DNA of 10,599 nt from GH45 sp965370965 (GCA_965370965.1 CBDUWQ010000137.1:1-10599), one strand, 5' to 3'. Shown: positions 1-6,858, counted from the stretch's first letter. Numbers and translations are program-made. The notes: generated by a model from the sequence alone, not told the origin.

Positions 1-1126
1 CAGGGTAGGATGGGATATTAATTTTATTGATTAAAAGATAATAGTTGCCATAAGGAAGCTGGTTTAAGCTATATGTATTATCATAATTAAAAAACGAGTA
101 TTTTAAAGGGTTATAATCAGCATCTAAAAGTAATATGTTGGAATTTTCCATGTTTGAATTCCACATTTGTTCGGTGTTTATAAAGCCATTTATTGTACCA
201 TGCCCATAAAAAATGCTATCGCGCCTAACTAAATCTATTTTAAAAGTATCATTTAACTCAGGCATAAAAAAAGAACAATCCTCCCAATATTTTTCATCTC
301 CGGAGTAGGTCGGAAAATATTCCGGAAAATAGTAATCGGGCACATTTAACTCCGGAACTACAAACAACATATATGGAATATCATAATCGTAAGGTATTTT
401 AAATATTCCTGAATCAATAGGGAATGATGTATTGTATGTGGGAATTATATTGTCATAAAAATAGTCTATTTCAAATATGAATACACGCCCTTTGGGCAGC
501 ATATTGGGGCCGGCTTTTACAATTCCATCAATATATGCTTGTTCAACAATATATATGTAATAATACCATGAGCTTGTGCAACTGTCTGTGGTAAAAATTG
601 TTAAAGCAACTTCATAAAAACCATAGCCTGAATATGTGTGTGTAGGATTCTGCTCATATGAATATTCACCATCGCCAAAATTCCAAAACCATTCTGTTAC
701 ATCACCTATTGAAGTGTCGAAAAATCGAATGGTTTTTTCTGATAATTGGTTATAATTATAATATGCCTGACAATAATTTGATAGCATGCAAGTTTCAACA
801 TAAACATAAAACGTACCGCTTGCCGAGTAAATATGGTGCAAAAAATTTGAGGAATCATCTTCGCAATCGTCATTGGTATAAACATTGAATAAATAGGTAG
901 AGTCCTTAGGCAAGTCAAAAGTAATGCTGTAATATCCGTAATAATCGCTAAATGCCGAATCGTTTATTGCTGCCCCATCTGATGAAAAATATATTGTATG
1001 GTTAGGTACGGTAAACGATGAGCTGTTATAGTAAACATTGCCAGTAATTGTAAAAAAATATGCAGATACCGGCTTTACTGATAAGGCGAAAACTATAAAT
1101 ATGGAAAATATGTATTTAAATTTCAT
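1..1126 (-). CDS. secreted PKD-domain surface protein, C-terminus cut off by window edge
   Basis: An uninterrupted minus-strand frame starts at ATG 1126 and runs to base 1 with no stop, giving 375 residues; the gene continues beyond the left edge. Residues 1-22 look like a signal peptide (Lys-rich start, hydrophobic core, cleavage likely after VSA). Residues 24-115 resemble a carboxypeptidase-regulatory-like beta-sandwich. Residues 118-195 form a PKD domain with the hallmark WNFGDG at 148-153 and the NPTHTY segment that follows. Residues 198-300 are a Tyr/Pro-rich module, and at 309 a second carboxypeptidase-regulatory-like module begins (GxINGF, then ILLLD and LPYGNY). Such modules occur in large exported adhesin-like proteins of Bacteroidetes, often with a C-terminal sorting domain, which would lie outside the window. 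The start is only 11 bp after the outer-membrane gene stop, so it is probably the third gene of the sigma-factor operon. Ligand and exact role are unknown. Confidence 0.85.
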   Translation of the reverse strand, partial: MKFKYIFSIFIVFALSVKPVSAYFFTITGNVYYNSSSFTVPNHTIYFSSDGAAINDSAFSDYYGYYSITFDLPKDSTYLFNVYTNDDCEDDSSNFLHHIYSASGTFYVYVETCMLSNYCQAYYNYNQLSEKTIRFFDTSIGDVTEWFWNFGDGEYSYEQNPTHTYSGYGFYEVALTIFTTDSCTSSWYYYIYIVEQAYIDGIVKAGPNMLPKGRVFIFEIDYFYDNIIPTYNTSFPIDSGIFKIPYDYDIPYMLFVVPELNVPDYYFPEYFPTYSGDEKYWEDCSFFMPELNDTFKIDLVRRDSIFYGHGTINGFINTEQMWNSNMENSNILLLDADYNPLKYSFFNYDNTYSLNQLPYGNYYLLINKINIPSYP

Positions 1127-1137
1127 AATTCTGCGTG

Positions 1138-2397
1138 TTAAAAATGGTATCTAATAGCTGCATTTATTCCATATGTTTGTTTGTTTAATACAGCACTATT
1201 GCTAGTGCTGTATTTTTTTAAAGGGTATTTATAATATGCATCAATAGCAATTGACACTTTTTGTGAAAAATCAAATAAAAAACCTATGCCACCATAAACA
1301 GCAAAGTTGTATTTTGTAAAGTTTGTAGTTTGGTTAATATCTTCAACCATTCCTGTACCTGAAAATGCTTTTCCTTTTGAGAACATATGAAATTGGTTAA
1401 CACCACCCAGTTTGAGTTGTATTGCTGTTTTGGCAAAACCCCACTCATATGAAAATATAAGTGGTATTTCAAGTAGGTAGTGGCTGTTAATTTCCGATTT
1501 TTGTGTTTGTGTAAAAGTTGTGTCATAGTTATAAAAAATTGAGTCTTCAATAATCAATGTATCATAGGTGTCGTAGTACGTAATCCATGTTGTATCGCCC
1601 CCAATTAATTGGTCTATATCATAAAACCGCAAAGTATCAGTCCACTGCATCATATAACTAATCTCTGTTGACTGTTGAGTACTGTAAACATCAAAGTCTG
1701 TTTGTATATAATTAAAACTCTCTTTAAGCTGAGAAATACCAATGCCACATTGCAAAGTATATTGAAACAGGTTGTAGTTTATCCTTGCCCCATACTCAAT
1801 TCCAGACATATTTTCTATTGCTTTTTCAATATCAATAAGGTTTTCAGAATTTGTTGGATAGGCGTATTGGGTATTTTGCAATACCGTTCCAACAAAGGCT
1901 TCAGTACTAAAAATTCCTCTTGAAAATAGACGAGGGTCAAATTTTCCTTTGGTAGGGTTTAATGTTAGTTTTCCTGCATATCTTGTAGAATGTCTTTTCT
2001 TTTTGGATTTATTTTTCTTTTGTTTTAAGTTAAAGTTGAATTTATTGTTTTTAATTTGTCTATGTACATATTTTCTCCGTTGTAAAGTTATTGATGTTAA
2101 TGTTTTTGCTGTTAATGAATAATTGGTTGAATAGTTAATTTGGCTAACTTCAATAGGTTTTAGTTTTTCTAAGGGTTTAAAAATTGAGGCAATATATATG
2201 GTATCAAATACCCAAATAGTATCATAAACCGCTTCGTAAACCCAAACAGTATCATACACAAACAGGGTATCATTAGTTATATTGGAGTTTTGGTATATTT
2301 GTTGACCATTTAAATTTACAGAAATTACCATTTGCAAAATGACAAGAGTAAACAACAAGAATTTTAAGTACTTAGAAAAACTCCTTTTTTTTACCAT
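1138..2397 (-). CDS. outer-membrane beta-barrel protein with DT-rich periplasmic N-terminus
   Basis: The protein has 419 residues. A basic start and hydrophobic stretch (11-29) form a signal peptide, with cleavage likely near 31-33. Residues 43-68 hold a run of Asp-Thr units between aromatic residues (YDTVWVY, YDTIWVF, DTIYI). A Lys/Arg patch follows at 125-139. From about 165 to the end, alternating hydrophobic strands and polar loops look like a small outer-membrane barrel, and the last residues (INAAIRYHF) end in Phe, as expected of a BAM-dependent barrel. One long loop (about 223-305) is again rich in Asp-Thr pairs. No enzyme motif is visible. The gene begins 25 bp after the sigma-factor stop and ends 11 bp before the PKD gene, so the three are probably co-transcribed. 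A sensor or anchor role is inference; I do not recognise a named family beyond 'outer-membrane barrel, porin-like'. Confidence 0.8.
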   Translation of the reverse strand: MVKKRSFSKYLKFLLFTLVILQMVISVNLNGQQIYQNSNITNDTLFVYDTVWVYEAVYDTIWVFDTIYIASIFKPLEKLKPIEVSQINYSTNYSLTAKTLTSITLQRRKYVHRQIKNNKFNFNLKQKKNKSKKKRHSTRYAGKLTLNPTKGKFDPRLFSRGIFSTEAFVGTVLQNTQYAYPTNSENLIDIEKAIENMSGIEYGARINYNLFQYTLQCGIGISQLKESFNYIQTDFDVYSTQQSTEISYMMQWTDTLRFYDIDQLIGGDTTWITYYDTYDTLIIEDSIFYNYDTTFTQTQKSEINSHYLLEIPLIFSYEWGFAKTAIQLKLGGVNQFHMFSKGKAFSGTGMVEDINQTTNFTKYNFAVYGGIGFLFDFSQKVSIAIDAYYKYPLKKYSTSNSAVLNKQTYGINAAIRYHF

Positions 2398-2422
2398 GCG
2401 ACTTGTAGGTATTTTCTTTTAA

Positions 2423-3553
2423 TTATAGGCGCAAGGTATCAGTTTTTCTGATTGTATCGGTAATAATTTTTTTCTTTTTTATGGTTATTACTTTTTTAAT
2501 TTTTACTGTAACAGGTTTATCTTCAACTTGTACTGTTGCAGACTCTTTTTTTGGTTGTTTAGTAACCGGTTTCTGTTTTGTTTGTACAGTAATAGGTTCT
2601 GTTCTTAAATTGTCAATAGTGTCGTTATTAATAATTGTATCAATAATATTTATAACAGGTGTTTCAATATTGCTTTGGGTTTTTGTTTGAGTTGTTTTAT
2701 CGGCATTGCCACTTAAAACCAAAAAAGTAATTCCAACTGTTCCAATAACAATTGAAGAAATAGTAATAATATTTTTACTTAGTATTGTTAATAATTTGCT
2801 ATGCATACCCCAAAAACCTGATTGTGCGGTGTTAGCTCCTGCATTAATTATATTTTCAATTCCTTTTGCAGGAATTGAGGTAAAACCATACAATTTATCA
2901 TGGGCAATTTTATCAATATAGCTTAAATCATCGTTCATAGTTATAATAAATGAGGATAAAACCACTTTTTTTCTATGTTTATTTTTCTCTTTTTCTAAAA
3001 CCAATTCATATAATTTTTGTTGAATTTGTTTTCTGGCCCTAAGCAGTTGCGATTTTGATGTTCCAGATGAAATCCCTAGTTTTTCAGAAATTTCACTATG
3101 TTTTAATTTTTCAAAAACAAACAGGTTAAATACAGTACGAAAACCCGTAGGCAAATTGTTAATAATTGAAAGCATATCATTTTGTGATACATCAATCTGC
3201 AAAATGCGCTCTTTTATATCTTTCGCATCATTTTCATCTGTATTGGTTACTGTGTTTTCGTTTATATCTTCAACATTTAGTAGATACTTCTTTTTTTTAA
3301 GATAATTTAATGAATTATTTATTATAATTCTTTTAATCCAACCTTGAATTGCCTTATTGTCTTTTAACTGTTCAATTTTATCAAATACTGTAATAAAACT
3401 TTCATGCAAAATATCCTCGGCCTGCATTTTATCTTTAACATACCTTAAACATACACCGAGCATTATTGGCGCATATTTTTTATAAATCCATTCTTTAGCA
3501 GATGCAGCGCCTGTTTTGCATTCTTCAATCACTTGATGTTCTTTATTCTCCAT
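2423..3553 (-). CDS. membrane-anchored sigma-70 family (ECF-type) RNA polymerase sigma factor
   Basis: The 376-residue product directs RNA polymerase to specific promoters. Region 2 lies at about 18-83 (AEDILHESF, then GWIKRIIINNSLNYL) and region 4 at about 125-178 (LPTGFRTVFNLFVFE, then a helix-turn-helix with ISEKLGISSGTSKSQLLRAR). After these an unusual extension follows: a linker at 190-258, a transmembrane helix at about 261-281, and a Lys/Thr-rich tail to residue 376 with two TVQ...KPVT repeats (322-331 and 340-349) and several Asp-Thr pairs. If the helix is inserted with the sigma domains inside, the tail is periplasmic. The frame is open upstream to ATG 3619, but ATG 3553 is preferred: it has AAGGTG just upstream, gives a normal sigma start (MENKEHQVIEECK), and the longer start would lie upstream of the likely promoter. 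It is the first gene of a probable operon with the barrel and PKD genes. Anti-sigma-like control by its own C-terminal half is inference. Confidence 0.88.
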   Translation of the reverse strand: MENKEHQVIEECKTGAASAKEWIYKKYAPIMLGVCLRYVKDKMQAEDILHESFITVFDKIEQLKDNKAIQGWIKRIIINNSLNYLKKKKYLLNVEDINENTVTNTDENDAKDIKERILQIDVSQNDMLSIINNLPTGFRTVFNLFVFEKLKHSEISEKLGISSGTSKSQLLRARKQIQQKLYELVLEKEKNKHRKKVVLSSFIITMNDDLSYIDKIAHDKLYGFTSIPAKGIENIINAGANTAQSGFWGMHSKLLTILSKNIITISSIVIGTVGITFLVLSGNADKTTQTKTQSNIETPVINIIDTIINNDTIDNLRTEPITVQTKQKPVTKQPKKESATVQVEDKPVTVKIKKVITIKKKKIITDTIRKTDTLRL

Positions 3554-3570
3554 ACACCTTATCAATTTAT

Positions 3571-3597
3571 TAGATGCTAATATAAAAAAAGGTTGCA
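3571..3597 (-). promoter_or_regulatory. possible ECF-type promoter of the sigma-factor operon
   Basis: On the minus strand TGCAACC (3597-3591) is followed by a T-rich spacer and GCATCTA (3577-3571). The arrangement GCAAC-N16-ATC has the AAC core and spacing of classical ECF promoters (GGAAC-N16/17-GTC type). Transcription would start around 3565, a few bases before the Shine-Dalgarno-like AAGGTG and the ATG at 3553. ECF genes are often autoregulated, so this may be the factor's own target. The assignment is by analogy only; no other promoter in the window shows the same pair of boxes. Confidence 0.4.
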
Positions 3598-3626
3598 CAT
3601 AATTACAATAATAATGCAACCTTTTT
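3586..3626. repeat. perfect 12-bp inverted repeat, AAAAAGGTTGCA / TGCAACCTTTTT
   Basis: The left arm is 3586-3597 and the right arm 3615-3626, separated by a 17-nt AT-rich loop. Both arms match without error, and each is followed outward by a T-run on its own strand. Two readings are possible: a pair of back-to-back TGCAACC promoter boxes (each with an ATC element 16 or 17 nt after GCAAC, at 3575-3573 on the minus strand and 3638-3640 on the plus strand), or an RNA hairpin acting as a bidirectional terminator or leader attenuator. No gene runs into it from either side inside the window, which argues mildly for the promoter or operator reading. Confidence 0.75.
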
Positions 3627-3732
3627 AGTTTTTATTAATCACATGAGTATAAATATTGGGTAAAAATACAATTTATATTTTTTGATATGCAAATAATTGA
3701 CAAACCACATAAGCTGTTAATTCAAAATTGAA

Positions 3733-3740
3733 TAAATTTG
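3733..3740 (+). promoter_or_regulatory. candidate -7 box TAAATTTG for the NUMOD4-type gene
   Basis: TAAATTTG matches the Bacteroidetes -7 consensus TAnnTTTG and lies 28 bp before ATG 3769, which would give a leader of roughly 20 nt. No clear TTG-type -33 box is present at the usual 17-23 nt spacing, so the call rests on the -7 element alone. Confidence 0.4.
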
Positions 3741-3768
3741 TGGTATTGGTAAAAATAACCTTAAAACT

Positions 3769-4335
3769 ATGACACGACGTTTAAAAAAAATAGAAGATGA
3801 GGTATGGAAACGTATTCCTTATGCCGATAAATGCTATGAAGTCAGCAATTATGGTAGAGTTAAAAGCTATTGTTATGATAAGGTAAAAGGACGTATTATT
3901 AAACCGGGGGTAATAAAGGGTTTTTTAAATATCAGTTTTTTAACTAAAAGCAAAAAAAGATCGTTTTTGGTGCATAAGGTAACAGCAGAGTTGTTTGTAA
4001 AAAAAACCGATGAAAATCAGAATACAGTAATTCATTTAGACTGGAATAAAAGCAATAACCACTTTACCAATTTAAAATGGGAGACTAAGGAGGATGCATA
4101 TAAACGCATGTTTAAACGTATTCATGAAAAAAGGCGTAACAGCAAGGTAAAAATAATAACTTATTCAAAGCTTAATAAAGACGATGTGGTTAGAATTAAG
4201 TTAATGATAAACCGTGGAATAACCCAAAATTTAATTGCTAAGCTTTTTTGTGTTAGCGAAATGCAAATATCGCGAATAAAAAGAGGCGATAACTGGTCGC
4301 ACATAAAAGTTCCTGAAGAAGCTGTTATAGCTTAA
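3769..4335 (+). CDS. NUMOD4/HNH-like DNA-binding protein with C-terminal helix-turn-helix
   Basis: The 188-residue basic protein is the only plus-strand gene. Residues 10-50 form a NUMOD4 motif (EVWKRIP, then YEVSNYGRVKS), a DNA-binding module of homing endonucleases. Residues 66-104 follow the HNH_3 pattern: VHKVTAELF, then VIHLDWNKSNN and NLKW. The usual Asn-His of the second motif reads Ile-His here, so nuclease activity is uncertain. Residues 133-178 form a resolvase-like helix-turn-helix (LNKDDVVRIKLMINRGITQNLIAKLF, then VSEMQISRIKRG). Similar free-standing genes are scattered in Bacteroidetes chromosomes and phages, either as solitary homing endonucleases or as regulators descended from them. 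It sits between two divergent or convergent units, and its stop lies inside the 3' end of the glycosidase gene on the other strand. It is not inside an intron or intein visible here. Biological role unknown. Confidence 0.82.
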   Translation: MTRRLKKIEDEVWKRIPYADKCYEVSNYGRVKSYCYDKVKGRIIKPGVIKGFLNISFLTKSKKRSFLVHKVTAELFVKKTDENQNTVIHLDWNKSNNHFTNLKWETKEDAYKRMFKRIHEKRRNSKVKIITYSKLNKDDVVRIKLMINRGITQNLIAKLFCVSEMQISRIKRGDNWSHIKVPEEAVIA

Positions 4336-6670
4336 TAAACTTAACTATTTTATGGTTATCTTTTCCTACAATATCAATTAAGTAAATACCTTTATCTAAA
4401 TCTTTTACAGAAAAAACAACTTTATTCTGGTTTTTATTAAAGTTGATATTTTTAATTAAGCGTCCGCTTTGGTCAAAAATATGTATATGTACCAATTTTG
4501 TGTTTACAGGCAGTTCAATGGTAACAATATTGGTTGCCGGATTGGGGTACAATTTCAAGTTTAACTCATTTTTCTCTACCACTCCTGTATATATCCCTTT
4601 ATACGATTCATATATTACTGTTAAAAGCGAAGTCTCCTGCTCATAAGTATCTTGCGATATTTCCCAAATCATTGTTCCGGCACAACGCTCCTTTGCCATT
4701 AGCGTTTTATTGTGCATTGTATTTTTGCCATTGTAATAATAATTGCCCACATGGTCGGTATAAGGGGCATCGGGATGCTGGCTTACAATACTCCTGTATG
4801 ATGCATAGGGCGAGTATCCGTAAAATGGCACTCCCAACACAGTTTTTTCTTTAGGAAGCTCTCTGGTGTTTTGCCAATAGTTTAAGCACGATGTTGCAAA
4901 TAAAAAGGTAGAGTGGTTATCTTGTGAAAAGTTATCATAAGCCATAATATTTAACCAATCAACCAATGAGAATATGCTGTCGCGAATTGAGTTTATGTCC
5001 CACTCTTTGCCAACAACAGCAGCAGTAAGCATTTTATTGTTTGAATGCAGGCTATCGGCAAAAACAGTCATCATGCTAACATAATTGGCGGCCGACTGTC
5101 CTGAATCGGGATATTCCCAGTCCATATCAACACCATCAAGGTTATGCTCTCTTACAAAAGCCATAACATTTGATACAAAAGTTATGGTTAACTGCTCATC
5201 AGCAGCAATAGTTTCAAAAGCACTATCATCTCCATTATTCCAACCTCCAATGGCAATTAAAACTTTAGAATACTCATTATGTGCAGCAGCTACCAATTGG
5301 TTAAGTTTTGTTTCATTTTCAATGGGTTTTAATGTTCCATCGGCTTTAGGCAGTAAAAAGCTGTAATTAACATGCGTAAGTTTATCAAATTGAATATTAC
5401 TAACACTGCCCGACCACGATGGGAAATAGCCAATGATTTTTCCTCCTATTTCATTCTCTTTATTAAAATAACCATCTGAAAGGGACCACCAGTTTCCTGT
5501 TATCATCAATTGGCAAAGCAAATTAATGGATGCATCGTAATAGCCCCAGTATGTTTCTTCAATATAATCCCAACCATCGTTCAAGGTGTTTTGATAACCC
5601 TCATCGGTGGTAAAGGCTAAAACCAAAGGTGCAATAAATGCAAGGTCGTCATATGAGTTAAGGGCTGTGCCGTTTAGTTCATATCCGGCGGTGTAATTGG
5701 CAAAATCATTATTTATTTCGTCATTTGCCCATTCTAAAAATTTTGATAGCACCTGTTTTGATTCTGCTGTTCCGTAATGCAGATAATCGGAAGAAATTCT
5801 CCACGGAAACCTACAAGCATTATAATAGTAGTCGCCATCATTTTCCCCTTCTAAAAAATTGGGATTAGAAGGTCTTGCTGTTTCTCCCACAACAAAATCG
5901 GGCATTAACCCTGTATTTGACGAATAGTTATCAATAATTACATTCATCATACTATAAACAGTATCGGCGGCATCTAACCAAAAGTTATCTCCCGTAGCAT
6001 TATAGTACGCCCTAAAGTGGTCTGTCATCCAGTCTGACGGGCGGGTTGTGTACATATTATTGTCCCAGTCGCCAAGCATTACACGTTTTGATACTGTGCT
6101 CATATCACCGAGTTTTAATCCATCATTTATCATATCAATTGACTCTTGCAAATAATCAATATCACCGTCGGATCCCCATTGGTAGTGAGCTAACAACAGA
6201 GAATAAGCAATATCAAAATCGCCATCGGTTGCCGAGTCTGTCCAAGGTTCACGTTCATCAACCGCAACATTCCAATTCATCAATTCATTGTTTATTATAC
6301 TTCGGTAATTGTCAAAAAACTTATATAGCCCATCAAAATACTGTTTTGCATTGGCATCGTACCCTGCCATTAAAGCAGTAATTATCATGCCATACCCATG
6401 TCCTTCAGAAGTGCCCTTGCTTTCAACCACGCAGCCCGTACATTCCCCCTCAACATAGTAGCCACCTTCCATTATGGTTGGTTTTAAAAAATCGGTTTTC
6501 CATTGGTCGTACAAGTTTGAAACCGCCAAATTAAGCTCTGCTTGGGTTTTGTGGTTTGGTTTTATTGCGCCGTTCCATGTTTTGCTTTGCGGAAAAGGCA
6601 TGTTTTGAGCCGATAACGATATGGAAAATAGTGTTATAGTAAAAAATAATATGACTGTTGTAAGTTTCAT
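4325..6670 (-). CDS. secreted bifunctional GH8 (chitosanase-like) - GH18 chitinase with T9SS sorting domain
   Basis: The product has 781 residues. A signal peptide covers 1-21 (cleavage near LSA-QN). Residues 25-396 are a GH8 domain: IKPNHKTQ (37-43), GGYYVEGE (69-76), the proton-donor loop GTSEGHGYGM with Glu89, DSATDGDFDIAYSLLLAH (145-162), and a candidate base at Glu274 or Glu276 before YYYNACR. From memory these blocks look more like Bacillus GH8 chitosanases than BcsZ-type cellulases. Residues 411-692 are GH18: IAIGGW (472-477) and DGVDMDWE with catalytic Glu519. Residues 702-781 are a T9SS type A sorting domain (LYPNPATN, DLDKGIYLI, KIVKFIKL). The protein would be released outside or fixed to the cell surface, cutting chitin and its deacetylated form. 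No carbohydrate-binding module is obvious. The gene has its own upstream region, separate from the trp genes. Substrate preference of the GH8 half is inferred; activity on beta-1,4-glucan is possible. Confidence 0.9.
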   Translation of the reverse strand: MKLTTVILFFTITLFSISLSAQNMPFPQSKTWNGAIKPNHKTQAELNLAVSNLYDQWKTDFLKPTIMEGGYYVEGECTGCVVESKGTSEGHGYGMIITALMAGYDANAKQYFDGLYKFFDNYRSIINNELMNWNVAVDEREPWTDSATDGDFDIAYSLLLAHYQWGSDGDIDYLQESIDMINDGLKLGDMSTVSKRVMLGDWDNNMYTTRPSDWMTDHFRAYYNATGDNFWLDAADTVYSMMNVIIDNYSSNTGLMPDFVVGETARPSNPNFLEGENDGDYYYNACRFPWRISSDYLHYGTAESKQVLSKFLEWANDEINNDFANYTAGYELNGTALNSYDDLAFIAPLVLAFTTDEGYQNTLNDGWDYIEETYWGYYDASINLLCQLMITGNWWSLSDGYFNKENEIGGKIIGYFPSWSGSVSNIQFDKLTHVNYSFLLPKADGTLKPIENETKLNQLVAAAHNEYSKVLIAIGGWNNGDDSAFETIAADEQLTITFVSNVMAFVREHNLDGVDMDWEYPDSGQSAANYVSMMTVFADSLHSNNKMLTAAVVGKEWDINSIRDSIFSLVDWLNIMAYDNFSQDNHSTFLFATSCLNYWQNTRELPKEKTVLGVPFYGYSPYASYRSIVSQHPDAPYTDHVGNYYYNGKNTMHNKTLMAKERCAGTMIWEISQDTYEQETSLLTVIYESYKGIYTGVVEKNELNLKLYPNPATNIVTIELPVNTKLVHIHIFDQSGRLIKNINFNKNQNKVVFSVKDLDKGIYLIDIVGKDNHKIVKFIKL

Positions 6671-6693
6671 AACTGTAATTTTTATTTTATAGA

Positions 6694-6768
6694 TGCAAAA
6701 TTAACAAAATGCAACTTTATTGCATTGCATGTTGTGAAATACCTGTTTGTTAGTGCAATAAATTGCAC
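6694..6768. promoter_or_regulatory. cluster of six TGCAA/TTGCA half-sites upstream of the GH8-GH18 gene
   Basis: TGCAA occurs at 6694, 6710 and 6754, and TTGCA at 6720, 6725 and 6763. Two pairs form inverted repeats: ATGCAA-N5-TTGCAT (6709-6725) and the near-palindrome GTGCAATAAATTGCAC (6753-6768). For 5-mers of this composition in AT-rich DNA, six in 75 bp is far more than expected. The cluster lies 24-98 bp upstream of the ATG at 6670, the usual place for an operator. The nature of the binding protein is unknown. Confidence 0.5.
6696..6703 (-). promoter_or_regulatory. candidate -7 box TAATTTTG of the GH8-GH18 gene
   Basis: Read on the minus strand, 6703-6696 is TAATTTTG, matching TAnnTTTG, and lies 25 bp before ATG 6670, giving a leader of about 20 nt. 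It overlaps the first TGCAA half-site. A TTG -33 box is not evident at standard spacing, which would fit a promoter that depends on an activator; that last point is inference. Confidence 0.4.
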
Positions 6769-6805
6769 AATATAATCTATTAATACCACGATACGAATAA
6801 TGCCT

Positions 6806-6829
6806 TTTACCCATTTGAGTGATGGGAAA
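6806..6829 (-). terminator. weak hairpin downstream of trpA, possible transcription end
   Basis: CCCAT (6810-6814) pairs with ATGGG (6822-6826) around a 7-nt loop. With one bulged A the stem can be extended by three A-T pairs (6806-6808 with 6827-6829). It begins about 30 bp after the trpA stop. No U-run follows on the minus strand, so it is not a good intrinsic terminator. It is listed as the only hairpin I could see between trpA and the next gene. Confidence 0.2.
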
Positions 6830-6858
6830 TTCGCAATAACCTGCTACAATCTATTATT

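Noticed and set aside
658..918. Two short overlapping open frames on opposite strands
   Set aside because: Both lie inside the PKD-protein gene, whose minus-strand frame is continuous from 1126 to the window edge with clear domain content; they are shadows.
3554..3619. Longer reading of the sigma factor starting at ATG 3619
   Set aside because: The extra 22 residues (Cys, Tyr and Phe-rich) are unlike a sigma N-terminus, run through the inverted repeat and likely promoter, and lack a ribosome site, whereas ATG 3553 has AAGGTG upstream.
4534..6381. Several plus-strand open frames of 80-110 codons
   Set aside because: They are antisense to the GH8-GH18 gene, show no recognisable motif, and are biased by its codon usage.
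6774..6856. Direct repeat AATCTATTA at 6774-6782 and 6848-6856, possibly flanking a 65-bp insertion
   Set aside because: Nine AT-rich bases can recur by chance in DNA of this composition and nothing in between resembles a mobile element.
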